A stretch of DNA of 64,000 nucleotides from DAMCAP01 sp032059445 (GTDB lineage Bacteria; Bacillota; Clostridia; Oscillospirales; Ruminococcaceae): positions 1 through 64,000 of the forward strand of contig DAMCAP010000013.1 of assembly GCA_032059445.1 (NCBI GenBank). The letters are read 5' to 3'. A model generated the notes under the pieces. That model was not told the origin of the DNA. It saw only the letters and a program-made list of their open reading frames with translations, and searched no databases. Position 1 is the first letter of the stretch, and every line of letters begins with the position of its first letter. Positions 41,072 through 49,732 of the stretch are shown one piece after another. Position numbers and translations under genes: made by a program.

Positions 41072-41662
41072 TTGGATAAAGGATTTAAGAAAAAAGAACA
41101 ATTATTGGCAGCGGCTATAAATGAATTTGGAAAGCATAGATTTGAAGATGCTTCACTTAACAGAATTCTTCAAAAAGCAAAAGTCAGCAAAGGTCTTTTC
41201 TACCACTATTATGAAAACAAAGATGCTCTATACATAGACATAGCAGGCATTCTCCTTGAAAAGAAAAAAGCGTTTATTGCAGAGCGATTGGGACCAGATG
41301 ATCTCAAAGGTGACGTTTTTCAAATATTGAAGAAAGGCATGACCTTAGGCTTTGAATTTGGAGAAATCAACCCTCTGTATGCCAAATTTTCAACAATGTT
41401 GATGAGAGAAAGAGGAAGCCAGATATTTTTAAAGGTTATGGCCAAATACAATGTTAATAATGATTCATATGTATCTGGATTGATTCGCTTGGGTATCAAT
41501 AACGGCAATATACGCTCAGACTTATCTCCGGAATTCGTCTTTAGAATTATATCCCATATACTAAATAACGTTAATGAAATCCTAGACACAAAGGATATTG
41601 AGGATTACAAAACGAAAATTGATGAGCTGCTGATCTTTATGGAGTCAGCACTCAGAGCATAA
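41072..41662 (+). CDS. TetR/AcrR family transcriptional regulator
   Basis: 196 residues beginning with TTG at 41072, seven to eight bases after GGAG. The N-terminal helix-turn-helix is complete: KKEQLLAAAINEFGKHRFEDASLNRILQKAKVSKGLFYHYYENKDALY. The C-terminal ligand domain is helical and not assignable. It is the second gene of the operon behind a perfect TetR-type palindrome, so autorepression and control of the membrane protein are likely. A terminator follows. Confidence 0.93.
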   Translation: MDKGFKKKEQLLAAAINEFGKHRFEDASLNRILQKAKVSKGLFYHYYENKDALYIDIAGILLEKKKAFIAERLGPDDLKGDVFQILKKGMTLGFEFGEINPLYAKFSTMLMRERGSQIFLKVMAKYNVNNDSYVSGLIRLGINNGNIRSDLSPEFVFRIISHILNNVNEILDTKDIEDYKTKIDELLIFMESALRA

Positions 41663-41706
41663 TTACAAACATAAAAAATCAAGTCATATATCGCTCTATA
41701 AGCAAA

Positions 41707-41737
41707 AATCCCTCTAGCCGAAGCTGGAGGGATTAAT
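41707..41737 (+). terminator. Terminator of the TetR operon
   Basis: AATCCCTCTAGC pairs with GCTGGAGGGATT around CGAA, followed by AATTTG. Related in sequence to those at 38071 and 45509. Confidence 0.75.
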
Positions 41738-41871
41738 TTGTGTGTAAAACCAAACTGATCATTCTAGTAAAGATCCAGTCCTCCTGTTAGCGGTAATAGC
41801 TACTGTTGCTTACATTACGACATTAAAAATCTCAGTAAAAGTTTGTAGTTAGAAGAGTAAATGAGTTTTAT

Positions 41872-42666
41872 CTATCTGGGATGAGGTTCAAATAGTATTT
41901 CTAAAATCTCGTTCTGCTCATCTTCATCGTTTTTACCATCAGGTAACAAATGAAATAAAATCTCATTTTCATTCCATAAACCACCAATAGAGTCGAGCAT
42001 GTAAGTTGCGCATTGCTTAAGCAACTCAAATTGCACTTCTAAACAATTTTCCGAATATAAGCTTGAAACTATATTAAATAAGCTAGGCTCTTGATTTTTA
42101 ATAAGGCTTAGGTGCAATTTAGGTTTTCCAGCTTCCCAGCCTTTAATTCGAGCATAACACGATAAAAACCAATCAAATTGAGAATAAATAAAATACTTAG
42201 TATAGAGTTCATTATCATGTAATCTGTGCTTCAATTTATCGAGTATATGCTTAAATGTAAATCTAAATAATATTCTTTCAAATTCTGATAATTCCTTGGG
42301 AATTGACCAAGTGATTTGAATCCTCTTTAAGAGGTCCGCTGTTATATCGTTTTTATCGTATAGTATTTTACAATTAAGATGCACCAATAAAAATTCATTT
42401 AATATAGCCTTTGACATAAAATCTTCTCTGGATAACAGCATACAATCAACAGGAATATCCTTAATATGAAAGTGAATGCCTATGAAATTCTTAGAGATAG
42501 GTTGATCAAAAATTATAGTTAAATCATAATCTCCACCAGCCGACATATCAGTATATACCCGCCCACCATACTCGACTATTCCTACTACATTTTCGTTTTG
42601 CTTGATATGCTCAATAAAACTCTCAATGCTATCAAATGATCTTTTATATGTCAGCAAACTATACAT
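41872..42666 (-). CDS. Nucleotidyltransferase-domain protein
   Basis: About 264 residues. The segment IVEYGGRVYTDMSAGGDYDLTIIFD holds a GG...DYDL pattern of the Pol-beta-like nucleotidyltransferase fold (GS-x..D-x-D), followed by IPVDCMLLSREDF with the third acidic strand. The rest is helical (possible HEPN/KNTase C-domain). The frame extends upstream to 42816, but that piece is proline-rich low-complexity sequence and unlikely to be coding. ATG at 42664-42666 touches GAGGAG, so a TTG three codons later (42655-42657) may be the true start. An antibiotic-modifying or regulatory nucleotide transfer is possible. Confidence 0.65.
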   Translation of the reverse strand: MYSLLTYKRSFDSIESFIEHIKQNENVVGIVEYGGRVYTDMSAGGDYDLTIIFDQPISKNFIGIHFHIKDIPVDCMLLSREDFMSKAILNEFLLVHLNCKILYDKNDITADLLKRIQITWSIPKELSEFERILFRFTFKHILDKLKHRLHDNELYTKYFIYSQFDWFLSCYARIKGWEAGKPKLHLSLIKNQEPSLFNIVSSLYSENCLEVQFELLKQCATYMLDSIGGLWNENEILFHLLPDGKNDEDEQNEILEILFEPHPR

Positions 42667-42867
42667 CTCCTCACAAGTTTTTGGGGGGCTTTGGGGTGGG
42701 GGTTCCTCGCCCCATTTTATTATTTTACCACTAGGGAGATAACAGCGTGGTGGCATATGGGTAGAGGGCTGTAGCGAGAGGGAAGCTTTCGCTGCTGCTT
42801 TAGGGATAGTGCCCACGGTATAAAACGCTCTTTTCCCTTTATCTAAAAGTACAAGTGTAAAATGAGC

Positions 42868-43617
42868 TTATTTACCGTTATAAATTACATAGGGCTTTTC
42901 AGCTTTTCCTAAGCTCTTTAAAGAAATGAACTGCATATAAAAATTATTGTTTTCATCAGTTTTTTCGATGAATTTTATTTCCGATAAAAATACATCCCCA
43001 TATTTATCAAAGTTACCATTCACGATATCCTTTAATCTTTGCAAATACTCCATATCTTCCCCATATCCATCCGAAATCACATAAAAAACAGCGGTGGTTA
43101 TTCCGGCTTTATCTCGCGAAATATCTTTTAATATATATGAGAACCCGTGGATACCCCATCCCGTGGAAGCAATGTTACCATTGTCTAAAATATGGGTCAA
43201 ACGATTATTATAATTTACTATTCGATTAAAATACTTCTTAGTAATTCCATCCAATAACTCTTTAGATACTCCCTTTTCAAAATCATAACTTTTCTCTTGT
43301 TGTTTAATTGCCATCGAAATAGCGAAACCTGAGATACTGGTGTCTGTAAATCCCAAGTTAGGATCACCATCATAAAGTATAGCCATAGGCATAGGATCAA
43401 GATATCGAAAATACATTGCAACTTTTTCTGTTAGAGTTGCTAAGATATCTTCTTCGGTGGGCATTAGTTCTGTATTGTCACTACTGGGCGTACCTTTTTG
43501 CGCCGTATAAGATGAACTTTCTTGTAGTGCAGATGAAACCGGAGGGATTGTACCATTACAACCAACAATAGATATCATCAATAGAACAACAAAGGCTGAT
43601 ATAAGTAATTCTTTCAT
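42868..43617 (-). CDS. Putative lipoprotein of unknown function
   Basis: 249 residues. N-terminal signal with lipobox: KELLISAFVVLLMISIVGC, Cys at residue 20, followed by a Ser/Thr-rich linker of about 35 residues. The body is mixed alpha/beta (EKVAMYFRYLDPMPMAILYDGDPNLGFTDTSISGFAI) and not recognised. It is anchored outside the membrane. AAGGAGAATG lies upstream of ATG. It is the last host gene before the prophage attachment site. Confidence 0.7.
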   Translation of the reverse strand: MKELLISAFVVLLMISIVGCNGTIPPVSSALQESSSYTAQKGTPSSDNTELMPTEEDILATLTEKVAMYFRYLDPMPMAILYDGDPNLGFTDTSISGFAISMAIKQQEKSYDFEKGVSKELLDGITKKYFNRIVNYNNRLTHILDNGNIASTGWGIHGFSYILKDISRDKAGITTAVFYVISDGYGEDMEYLQRLKDIVNGNFDKYGDVFLSEIKFIEKTDENNNFYMQFISLKSLGKAEKPYVIYNGK

Positions 43618-43676
43618 TGTACATTCTCCTTCATAAAGCTAAATACTCTCCTTTTCATTTTACCATAGAAAAACAA

Positions 43677-43714
43677 AAAGTCATGTAAGAGTTTAAATAC
43701 TCATACATGACTTT
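43677..43714 (-). terminator. Terminator of the chromosomal tRNA-Ser
   Basis: AAAGTCATGTA pairs with TACATGACTTT, directly beyond the tRNA 3' end, with an A-run that reads as T-run on the minus strand. It belongs to the original host tRNA gene and marks the host side of the junction. Confidence 0.85.
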
Positions 43715-43717
43715 AGT

Positions 43718-43779
43718 TGGCGGAGAGAGAGGGATTCGAACCCTCGGTGGAGTATTAGTCCACACACGATTTCCAATCG
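43718..43779 (-). other. Prophage attachment site: 3' part of tRNA-Ser(GGA)
   Basis: On the minus strand the sequence runs from the anticodon arm (loop TTGGAAA, anticodon GGA) through a long class-II variable arm (GTGGA...TCCAC) and a T-arm (GGTTCGAATCC) to the acceptor strand and CCA. The D-arm and 5' acceptor strand are missing, and the sequence upstream is unrelated. This is the duplicated 3' half left at one end of an element integrated in tRNA-Ser. The whole tRNA should be at the other end, right of the window. The element therefore lies on the right of this point. Confidence 0.88.
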
Positions 43780-43976
43780 TTAACATATAGCTTATAAACA
43801 TAGTAATTTACTGCATTGTAATGCGCAATAGTTGATCACTACGACACTTTTACGACACCTGTACCACACAACTCTGCCCTTCAAAAGAGTACTTTTCATT
43901 TGCATCGCACTCACCAACGCCGGCGCATATCCGCCTCAACTTCTAGGCTGTGGGTAATGAAGCATTTATTAATCAG

Positions 43977-44738
43977 CTATTTCTTTGTACCAAGGATTTC
44001 TATTATTTGCTCCATAACAGCATCTTCATATCCAAGTTTTGCATTTCTATATCCCCACGTAGGATGATAAGTGAAGAGATAATCTACACATTGGTGCTCA
44101 ATCTTGACCACACTCTTAAACCATACTGACCGATCTTTCAATCCACCTGGATAAAGCTTTTTAAACACCTCTGGAAGTTCATGCTGAAGTGAGACGCCAT
44201 ACCAACCAAAAAAAATGACCAGATTAGGTTGCAATATTTCTATTTCCCTTTGAAGAATCCGCATGTCAAGACTATGTAATTTTTGACGATCGGTAGCAGT
44301 CAATCTACCTTCTCCTTTACCGAGCGAATGGATTTTATCTATGTTCGACCAACAGCAGACTCCATGCTCCGCGACTTTTCTGAATCTTCGCCAAAATGAG
44401 CTGGCATTTATTTTTGTTTTGTGTTCTTTATCATCTACTAACTGTTGTTCCAGATACTCTTTTATAATGGATTGGATTTTTGTTATGTCGTTGGCTTTTA
44501 CGCCGTCTGACTTTCCTACTCCATAATCCCCATATCCCTCCTCACCCACAATTAAAATTCTGGGGAGCTCTGTTTCAAACCAATTAGAGGGGATATCAAT
44601 ATAGTACGGGTTAGAATACCCGTCCTCCAGTAATTCGGTTTTATCCTTAATTTCCTCGTACCATAGTTGGTAAGACTCTACAAGACTTTTGTTGGCTTCC
44701 TCATATTGATCTCGACTTGATTTATTTATTGAATTCAT
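43977..44738 (-). CDS. Uracil-DNA glycosylase-superfamily-like protein
   Basis: 253 residues. An RILIVGEEGYGDYG strand-loop and a late LQPNLVIFFGWYG plus LFTYHPTWGYR give the alternating hydrophobic strands and HP motif of the UDG-like fold. Between them is a SSFWRRFRKVAEHGVCCWSNIDKIH segment. The catalytic Asp/Asn loop of true UDGs is not clear. It lies inside the prophage cargo region close to the attachment site, so it may be a phage defence or counter-defence protein. A role in DNA repair is the alternative. The family call is tentative. Confidence 0.45.
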   Translation of the reverse strand: MNSINKSSRDQYEEANKSLVESYQLWYEEIKDKTELLEDGYSNPYYIDIPSNWFETELPRILIVGEEGYGDYGVGKSDGVKANDITKIQSIIKEYLEQQLVDDKEHKTKINASSFWRRFRKVAEHGVCCWSNIDKIHSLGKGEGRLTATDRQKLHSLDMRILQREIEILQPNLVIFFGWYGVSLQHELPEVFKKLYPGGLKDRSVWFKSVVKIEHQCVDYLFTYHPTWGYRNAKLGYEDAVMEQIIEILGTKK

Positions 44739-44877
44739 TATAATTCTCCTTGATGTACTTCTAAAAAGTTTGCTTTTATGTTTCTAGTATATCGATGAAA
44801 TTTATACCTTTTATGGCGCCTGAATTTTGCTTTTGTTTGTGAATAGCTTAAATAAGTAGCATTACCAACATAGTACA

Positions 44878-45459
44878 TTATTTAACAAAAAAGCAAGATG
44901 CACTATTTATGCCAGGTTCTTTTAGAGCATAGGCATAATCTCCTATTTTATCAAATAACGAGTCAATCTGTTTTATCGTCCGATTAAACCATTCATCCTT
45001 ATAAGTACAACCCTTTAGCATTACAATGCCAGAGATGAACTTTATTTTGGTATTTGGTAGATCGGTATAAAAATGTATCTCGCTTGGTTTGGCAGAGATT
45101 AAGTTTAAGAGAACTTTAATATCGTGCAAACAAAGCGAGATAGAATTCTCACGATTTTGTATTTCTGAAAATTCTTGAATAAATTTATTTATCTTATTCT
45201 CAGGCAAGTAACACACGGCATCGACGTTTCTTAAAATTTCACCTTTAACCTTGTTAGTAGATAGTAGAATACTGATTTCACAGGCTGGCAAAATCGCAAG
45301 CGAAGTATTTTCAAAAGAACTATCGGCTATAACAAAACAAACATCGGTACTTTTAGAATTGCTTTGGGTTTCTCTTCTTAAATCAAATACTTGATATGTT
45401 ATTTGTTGTCCCCCCTTTACTGCCCACTTTTCTGCATTAATATAAACAGTGTAGCACAT
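44878..45459 (-). CDS. Prophage cargo protein of unknown function
   Basis: 193 residues, not recognised. N-terminal MCYTVYINAEKWAVKGGQQ, then strands (VCFVIADSSF, AEISILLSTN-like) and a long helix (INKFIQEFSEIQNR). A late YKDEWFNRTIKQIDSLFDKIGDYAYALKEPG fits an alpha/beta protein. No membrane segment. The gene has low GC and sits directly downstream of a dispersed promoter-like repeat (45469-45516). The position in prophage cargo suggests an accessory function, but I cannot assign one. Confidence 0.5.
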   Translation of the reverse strand: MCYTVYINAEKWAVKGGQQITYQVFDLRRETQSNSKSTDVCFVIADSSFENTSLAILPACEISILLSTNKVKGEILRNVDAVCYLPENKINKFIQEFSEIQNRENSISLCLHDIKVLLNLISAKPSEIHFYTDLPNTKIKFISGIVMLKGCTYKDEWFNRTIKQIDSLFDKIGDYAYALKEPGINSASCFFVK

Positions 45460-45468
45460 ATTATTGTA

Positions 45469-45516
45469 AAAATAAACCTCAAAACGACATATTTCCCTAT
45501 AAAAACAAAAATCCCC
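45469..45516 (-). repeat. Dispersed promoter-like repeat, copy 2 (left border of the ABC-3C cassette)
   Basis: Shares AAAATAAACCTC and CGACATATTTCCCTA, separated by four different bases, with the copy at 50543-50589. Read on the minus strand it gives TTTATT, 17 bases, TACACT, just upstream of the 44878 gene. The two copies frame exactly the block 45616-50482. Confidence 0.75.
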
Positions 45517-45540
45517 TCTAGCCGGAGCTAGAAGGGATTT
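45509..45540 (-). terminator. Terminator of the ABC-3C cassette
   Basis: AAATCCCTTCTAGC pairs with GCTAGAGGGGATTT on the minus strand, followed by TTGTTTTT. Lies 75 bases after the last cassette gene. Confidence 0.85.
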
Positions 45541-45615
45541 AAACTATTATTCTTTACTGAGAGTAACCTAAAAAATAGTCACTGCCCTATTGTTCTTTCA
45601 AAAATACCAAACTTA

Positions 45616-45921
45616 TTAAAGATTATAAAACTTGCTTAGAAGTTCACTTGCCATTTCTTTAGCTTCAGGATGCATTTGATTGATACGTTTAGAATCACGT
45701 ACTTTTATTAAGGCGTCAACGCCACGCTGGCTCTCGATCAATCTCAAGACACTGGAAACTCTCGTGCTGGTACCAGTTTTTTTCTCGTCAAATCCTTTTC
45801 CGTAAAGATGGTCTACCAGCTCGGCTACAGACCCAGCCCAATTAAGTATTTCTTCAAATTGAGTTAAAATAAACCACCCACCCGCAGCAGTGAAAGCATC
45901 ATCGAATTGTTTATTATTCAT
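45616..45921 (-). CDS. Small cassette protein of unknown function
   Basis: 101 residues, helical, no recognised family. N-terminus NKQFDDAFTAAGGWFILTQFEEILNWAGSVAELVDHLYGKGFD, then TRVSSVLRLIESQRGVDALIKV and a C-terminal helix MASELLSKFY. It is the last gene before the cassette terminator, about 110 bases after the ATPase gene, so it may be separate from the core system. It may act as a small accessory or regulatory protein. AACGAGAACTCC near the start gives a moderate ribosome site. Confidence 0.55.
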   Translation of the reverse strand: MNNKQFDDAFTAAGGWFILTQFEEILNWAGSVAELVDHLYGKGFDEKKTGTSTRVSSVLRLIESQRGVDALIKVRDSKRINQMHPEAKEMASELLSKFYNL

Positions 45922-46035
45922 GGAGTTCTCGTTCCTTTCTAATCTACAAATTTACACAACCAATCATTAATTAACATTATTCAAAATACCAACTTCCGCA
46001 ATACAAATAGATTATTATTGTATTCGCTATTTCTA

Positions 46036-48069
46036 TCAAATTAAACGCTTAAATGCTCTTGTATCAATCTCTACTTTATTGTATGAGCTGTCTTCTAGAC
46101 GGTTAATAATATTTACAAGCTCGTCGCTATTAAGTGTAATGGCAATAATTACTTGACTAGTTTTCCCCAAATCTATTACCGAATCAATAAAACTATTCAT
46201 ATCAGCGGGAACAATGCTCTGCTGTGCAGGCTCATCAATTATCAAAATACCAGGGTGATTCCCATTTGTAATTTTAGATATTTGTAATAGAGCCATTGTG
46301 AAGGCCCAAATTACTCTAACACCATCGCTAGCGGATGAATCAAACTTCATATCAAAACCATCAATTGTTGGTAAGAACGACTCTTCAGAAATTTGAATCC
46401 CATCAAAGCTTGTTAAACTGTTATAATTATAATTCTTCAAGTTGTCTACAAATTTGTTTTTCAAAAGATTAAGCTTTTTTGAATCAGATTCCGAAATACC
46501 CTTTCCAGGCAAATTTTTCTTTTCTGACAAGTATGTATTCCATTGTCCAGATAAATCTCGAAGCTGATCAATATATAATGATATTTCCGCATCTAGTTGT
46601 TTCAATTTTTCAATTCGTCGACTTGTTTCTATACGTTTAAGCATTATTGACTCAGATGCTTCGGTGTCAGTTGTTGTGAATAAATCGGACCGTAAAGATT
46701 GAGCTAAGCGGCGCAGAGTAAACAAGCGTGATTCAATTGAAGACTTCTGTTTCTCTAAGGTGCCTTTATTATTCTTCCTGCTAGATAGCGAGAAATCCAA
46801 CATTGCTTTCTGAGCTTTTAGATGACGAATATTTTCTTCAATATTCATAAATAAGCCGTCAGTCTCTGTTAAAAGCAGCGTATCATGAATATGTTGCTTG
46901 CATACTGGACATATGTTGGAAGATGTTTCGTCAGCTACAGATCCAAATTTTTGCAATCTTGCTGCATCATTATTATTACGGATGTCTGTATTAATTATTT
47001 CTAAATCCCTGATAAGATGATTTATGGCATTATTCTCGCGAGAAATGCGGATAGTGAGTTCTTTAACATTTGCTTCGAATGATAGTATTGTGCTTTCAGT
47101 TTCTGCAAGTTCTTTATTTAGTGCTTCAAAATTATCAAAAACGCGCGGCTTTAGCTCTCTCAAAGACTCATATTCAATTTCACGTCGTGTAATTTCCTTA
47201 TTAATGTCCTCTCCTTCTAGTGTAACTAGATGAATACGATTATAATCGTTATCTGATAAAACACGAGGATGGTTAGGAAGATTATCAATTCTACATGCAT
47301 CGCGCATTACAAGTAGTTCAATGTCAGAAACTACTTTTTCCCAGCGTTGTTCAAGCTTCAACTTTAACGCTCTTAGGCGATCACGCTCTTTTTCATTTTT
47401 CAAAGAATCCAAACCTAATAAGTATTCTATAACTCGCTTTTTAGACTCTCTAATGCCAAAAATAGGCATACCTGAAAAAATATCAGACCATCCATGCTTT
47501 TGCTCAATAAACATACTTGCGAAAACCACTTGAAGATATAATTTTCGCTCATTATCGTCCGATGTACGAACTTCTGGCAATCCTAGATGAAGAAATTCTT
47601 CTAAATACGTATGAAATCCTTTTTCGCTTGTAGCCGAATTTGTAACATTGACAAACATATCTTCACATGAAATATTTGGATCGGTTATAGAATTATAGTC
47701 TCCGTGATAAACCGTTACCAGCCTATTATCGCGATTATTAGACGCAAGCGCATTCCTATAAATAGTAATTGTTTCATTGCCATTTGAAATTTCTAAATAT
47801 GCGCCGGATTCGGTAACGGACCAAGACTTTCCTCCATCTTCAATAGCTGACTTGAACACAGACGTCAAAACTTTATTGCCAATACCACCAGCACCACCAA
47901 TAATTTGTTCTAAGCCGAGGCAATAATATATTGCAGCGAGAATAGAGCTTTTTCCGCAGGTATTATCAGAACTTGCAATAAAATTCAATCCGCTATGAAA
48001 AGTAGCATCAATACCATATAATCCATTTACAGTATTAATCTCTACGCGAAGTTTATTAATTTTCAACAT
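46036..48069 (-). CDS. Rad50/SMC-like ABC ATPase of an ABC-3C-type defence system
   Basis: 677 residues from ATG at 48067-48069, seven bases after GGAGG. An earlier ATG at 48087 is not preferred. Walker A is SSDNTCGKSS near residue 35, with Ser in place of the first Gly. Long coiled coils (about 220-600) are interrupted by a zinc-hook-like CPVCKQH near residue 400. The signature is SASDGVRVIW and Walker B is ILIIDEPAQQS with the catalytic Glu, near residue 620. This is Rad50-like but smaller. Its start overlaps the upstream gene by 14 bases. In ABC three-component systems such an ATPase probably senses foreign DNA ends and controls toxic partners. Confidence 0.85.
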   Translation of the reverse strand: MLKINKLRVEINTVNGLYGIDATFHSGLNFIASSDNTCGKSSILAAIYYCLGLEQIIGGAGGIGNKVLTSVFKSAIEDGGKSWSVTESGAYLEISNGNETITIYRNALASNNRDNRLVTVYHGDYNSITDPNISCEDMFVNVTNSATSEKGFHTYLEEFLHLGLPEVRTSDDNERKLYLQVVFASMFIEQKHGWSDIFSGMPIFGIRESKKRVIEYLLGLDSLKNEKERDRLRALKLKLEQRWEKVVSDIELLVMRDACRIDNLPNHPRVLSDNDYNRIHLVTLEGEDINKEITRREIEYESLRELKPRVFDNFEALNKELAETESTILSFEANVKELTIRISRENNAINHLIRDLEIINTDIRNNNDAARLQKFGSVADETSSNICPVCKQHIHDTLLLTETDGLFMNIEENIRHLKAQKAMLDFSLSSRKNNKGTLEKQKSSIESRLFTLRRLAQSLRSDLFTTTDTEASESIMLKRIETSRRIEKLKQLDAEISLYIDQLRDLSGQWNTYLSEKKNLPGKGISESDSKKLNLLKNKFVDNLKNYNYNSLTSFDGIQISEESFLPTIDGFDMKFDSSASDGVRVIWAFTMALLQISKITNGNHPGILIIDEPAQQSIVPADMNSFIDSVIDLGKTSQVIIAITLNSDELVNIINRLEDSSYNKVEIDTRAFKRLI

Positions 48070-48541
48070 AGCCGATCCTCCAAACATCTGTTAAGTCTTT
48101 GATTCTGCCTTCTGTTAATTTCTTTGATAATTTTGATAAGTAATTTATTTCCATCACCATTAAATCGCCTACAAGTATAATCTGTTCAGCAAAATTCTTG
48201 CCTTTATTCGTCAATTTATAATTACCTGTCTTTTGCTGTATAACTAATCCATATGCTACCGCATAGGTTAGCGCTTTATTTACTGCTGGATCGAATCTAA
48301 CAACAGGAGGATTGGTTAGGTCCTGGTTGGCAAAGCTTAGCAGCTTGTCCATATTTTCACGAGTACAAAGTGAAGAAGAAATCATGTGTAGCTTAATCAA
48401 TGAACAACTTCCTTGCAAACTACAAATGTTCATTATTAAGCATATCTGTGATACCTTATAGCTAATACGATAGTTATAAGGGACCGCATCAGGTTTAGCA
48501 TTAAATACTATATTATTCTGTAGTAAAGAGTTCTCTGTCAT
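48056..48541 (-). CDS. ABC-3C middle-component-like protein, winged-helix
   Basis: 161 residues. The N-terminal part ends with YNYRISYKVSQICLIMNIC. The rest has a winged-helix look: FDPAVNKALTYAVAYGLVIQQKTGNYKLTNKGKNFAEQI, the 'x-x-x-L-T-x-K-G' turn being typical. In ABC-3C loci a variable middle component between ATPase and effector is thought to mediate protein or nucleic-acid contacts. It overlaps the ATPase start by 14 bases and follows the REase-like gene by 3 bases, so they form one operon. The assignment as a middle component rests on context and size. Confidence 0.6.
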   Translation of the reverse strand: MTENSLLQNNIVFNAKPDAVPYNYRISYKVSQICLIMNICSLQGSCSLIKLHMISSSLCTRENMDKLLSFANQDLTNPPVVRFDPAVNKALTYAVAYGLVIQQKTGNYKLTNKGKNFAEQIILVGDLMVMEINYLSKLSKKLTEGRIKDLTDVWRIGYVEN

Positions 48542-48544
48542 AAC

Positions 48545-49516
48545 TTAAACGCTCCTAAACTCCATTGAGCAATCAGCTAACCAGCTTGCAACCATATCAT
48601 GTTTTAATTCTCCGATAGAGGCTTGCGTCAATATCTTTGAAAAATCTCTTTCCAGTTTTGACTGAAAATCATTAAGTATCTCATTAAAAAGTTGACCATT
48701 CAATTCCCGATTTGTGTGCATTCTTGTTTTGAGTTTTACTTCCTTTTTATACATTTGCTCTAGTTTATATAAATCCACATAAAACTCTGGCGCATCTATA
48801 CGCAGAGAGTTCATAATTTCCAAGCCGCTTATGTAAAAGCCGATATATAAATCAATAACTTCTTTTAAATCTTCATTCGTATCATCATGAACGAGCATAA
48901 CTGCTTTGATTTTTCTGCGAATGTTTGCAACCTTATCAGAATCACATTGGGACCAGTCGGGGGCACCGTTATGTTGAATGGCAAGATTAAGTTTCAAGTC
49001 CGTAAGATTTGTTCTAATTATTTTGCTTATTTCAGGAGCAAAATCTTCTGCAGTCTTTATTATGATTCGAAAATCGTCACATATATACTTGTAACTGTCT
49101 GGGGCGGCTTTTTTGGCTTCTAAAACTGTTCTGCGCTTTGTTTCAGCATGAGTAAGAATTCGTGAATCTTTATACTCAGGAATATTAAAGTGCCATTCTA
49201 GTACGGGTGGAACACCCCATGTGCTCAACCTTTCAGCATATCTTGGTGAAAGCAATTTATTGATATCAGTTGTGAGTTTATTTCGCTGGTGCTCATACAG
49301 CTGATCTTCCGAATATTCTCGTTCTGGGCAATAACACTGATGAACAATACCTGTAATTGTAAAGCCTTCTATGCCACCATCACCCCCTTGAACAGCAGGG
49401 ATTGGTTTATAGTGCTCATTTTGATATCGACTTGTATAACACATAACACATAATTCTTCCCAAGCATTGCCTTCTAAATAGCCTTCAATGAAAGTTAGTA
49501 TGCTCAACTGCCACAC
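48545..49516 (-). CDS. Restriction-endonuclease-like protein of the ABC-3C-type cassette
   Basis: 323 residues. N-terminal stretch GNAWEELCVMCYTSRYQ...VQGGDGGIEGFTITGIVHQCYCP has the layout of an REase (Mrr-like) active site: E in helix 1, GGDGGIEG with an acidic residue, then a strand ending in Q. The expected Lys after Q is replaced by Cys-Tyr, so DNA cleavage is uncertain. The C-terminal 180 residues are helical (KIKAVMLVHDDTNEDLKEVIDLYIGFYISGLEIMNSL). It is the probable DNA-targeting or effector component of the cassette. It overlaps the small upstream gene by 13 bases. Confidence 0.65.
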   Translation of the reverse strand: MWQLSILTFIEGYLEGNAWEELCVMCYTSRYQNEHYKPIPAVQGGDGGIEGFTITGIVHQCYCPEREYSEDQLYEHQRNKLTTDINKLLSPRYAERLSTWGVPPVLEWHFNIPEYKDSRILTHAETKRRTVLEAKKAAPDSYKYICDDFRIIIKTAEDFAPEISKIIRTNLTDLKLNLAIQHNGAPDWSQCDSDKVANIRRKIKAVMLVHDDTNEDLKEVIDLYIGFYISGLEIMNSLRIDAPEFYVDLYKLEQMYKKEVKLKTRMHTNRELNGQLFNEILNDFQSKLERDFSKILTQASIGELKHDMVASWLADCSMEFRSV

Positions 49517-49650
49517 CTCCTAAGAATCTGTAAAGAAACTGAATTAGTAAAATCAGGTTTTTCTGTTAAAGCACAGATATCTATAAAAAAACCTATGGAG
49601 TCCTCTAGATAACGTATTTGGACTAAACTAAATCCTTTTAAAATTTTCAT
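49504..49650 (-). CDS. Small ABC-3C-associated protein, 48 residues
   Basis: Starts at ATG 49648-49650 with AAAGGAG nine bases upstream. The frame continues to 49743 without a better site. The sequence MKILKGFSLVQIRYLEDSIGFFIDICALTEKPDFTN... ending LQILRRCGS is compact and looks conserved (LEDSIGFFID, LQILRRCG). Its small size and place between effector and REase-like genes suggests a connector or middle component. It overlaps the next gene by 13 bases. No function can be assigned from sequence alone. Confidence 0.6.
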   Translation of the reverse strand: MKILKGFSLVQIRYLEDSIGFFIDICALTEKPDFTNSVSLQILRRCGS

Positions 49651-49732
49651 GACCACAATCTCCTTTTGCAAAAGATATAGCCGGTCACCAATAGCAGGAA
49701 AGTGTCGCAACTTACTAATCCCCCCCCGAATC

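Noticed and set aside
42667..42816. N-terminal extension of the nucleotidyltransferase
   Set aside because: The 50 extra residues are proline-rich low-complexity sequence without a ribosome site. A start near 42666 or 42657 is more likely.
43718..43779. Functional tRNA-Ser gene
   Set aside because: The D-arm and 5' acceptor strand are absent, and upstream sequence does not pair with the acceptor strand.
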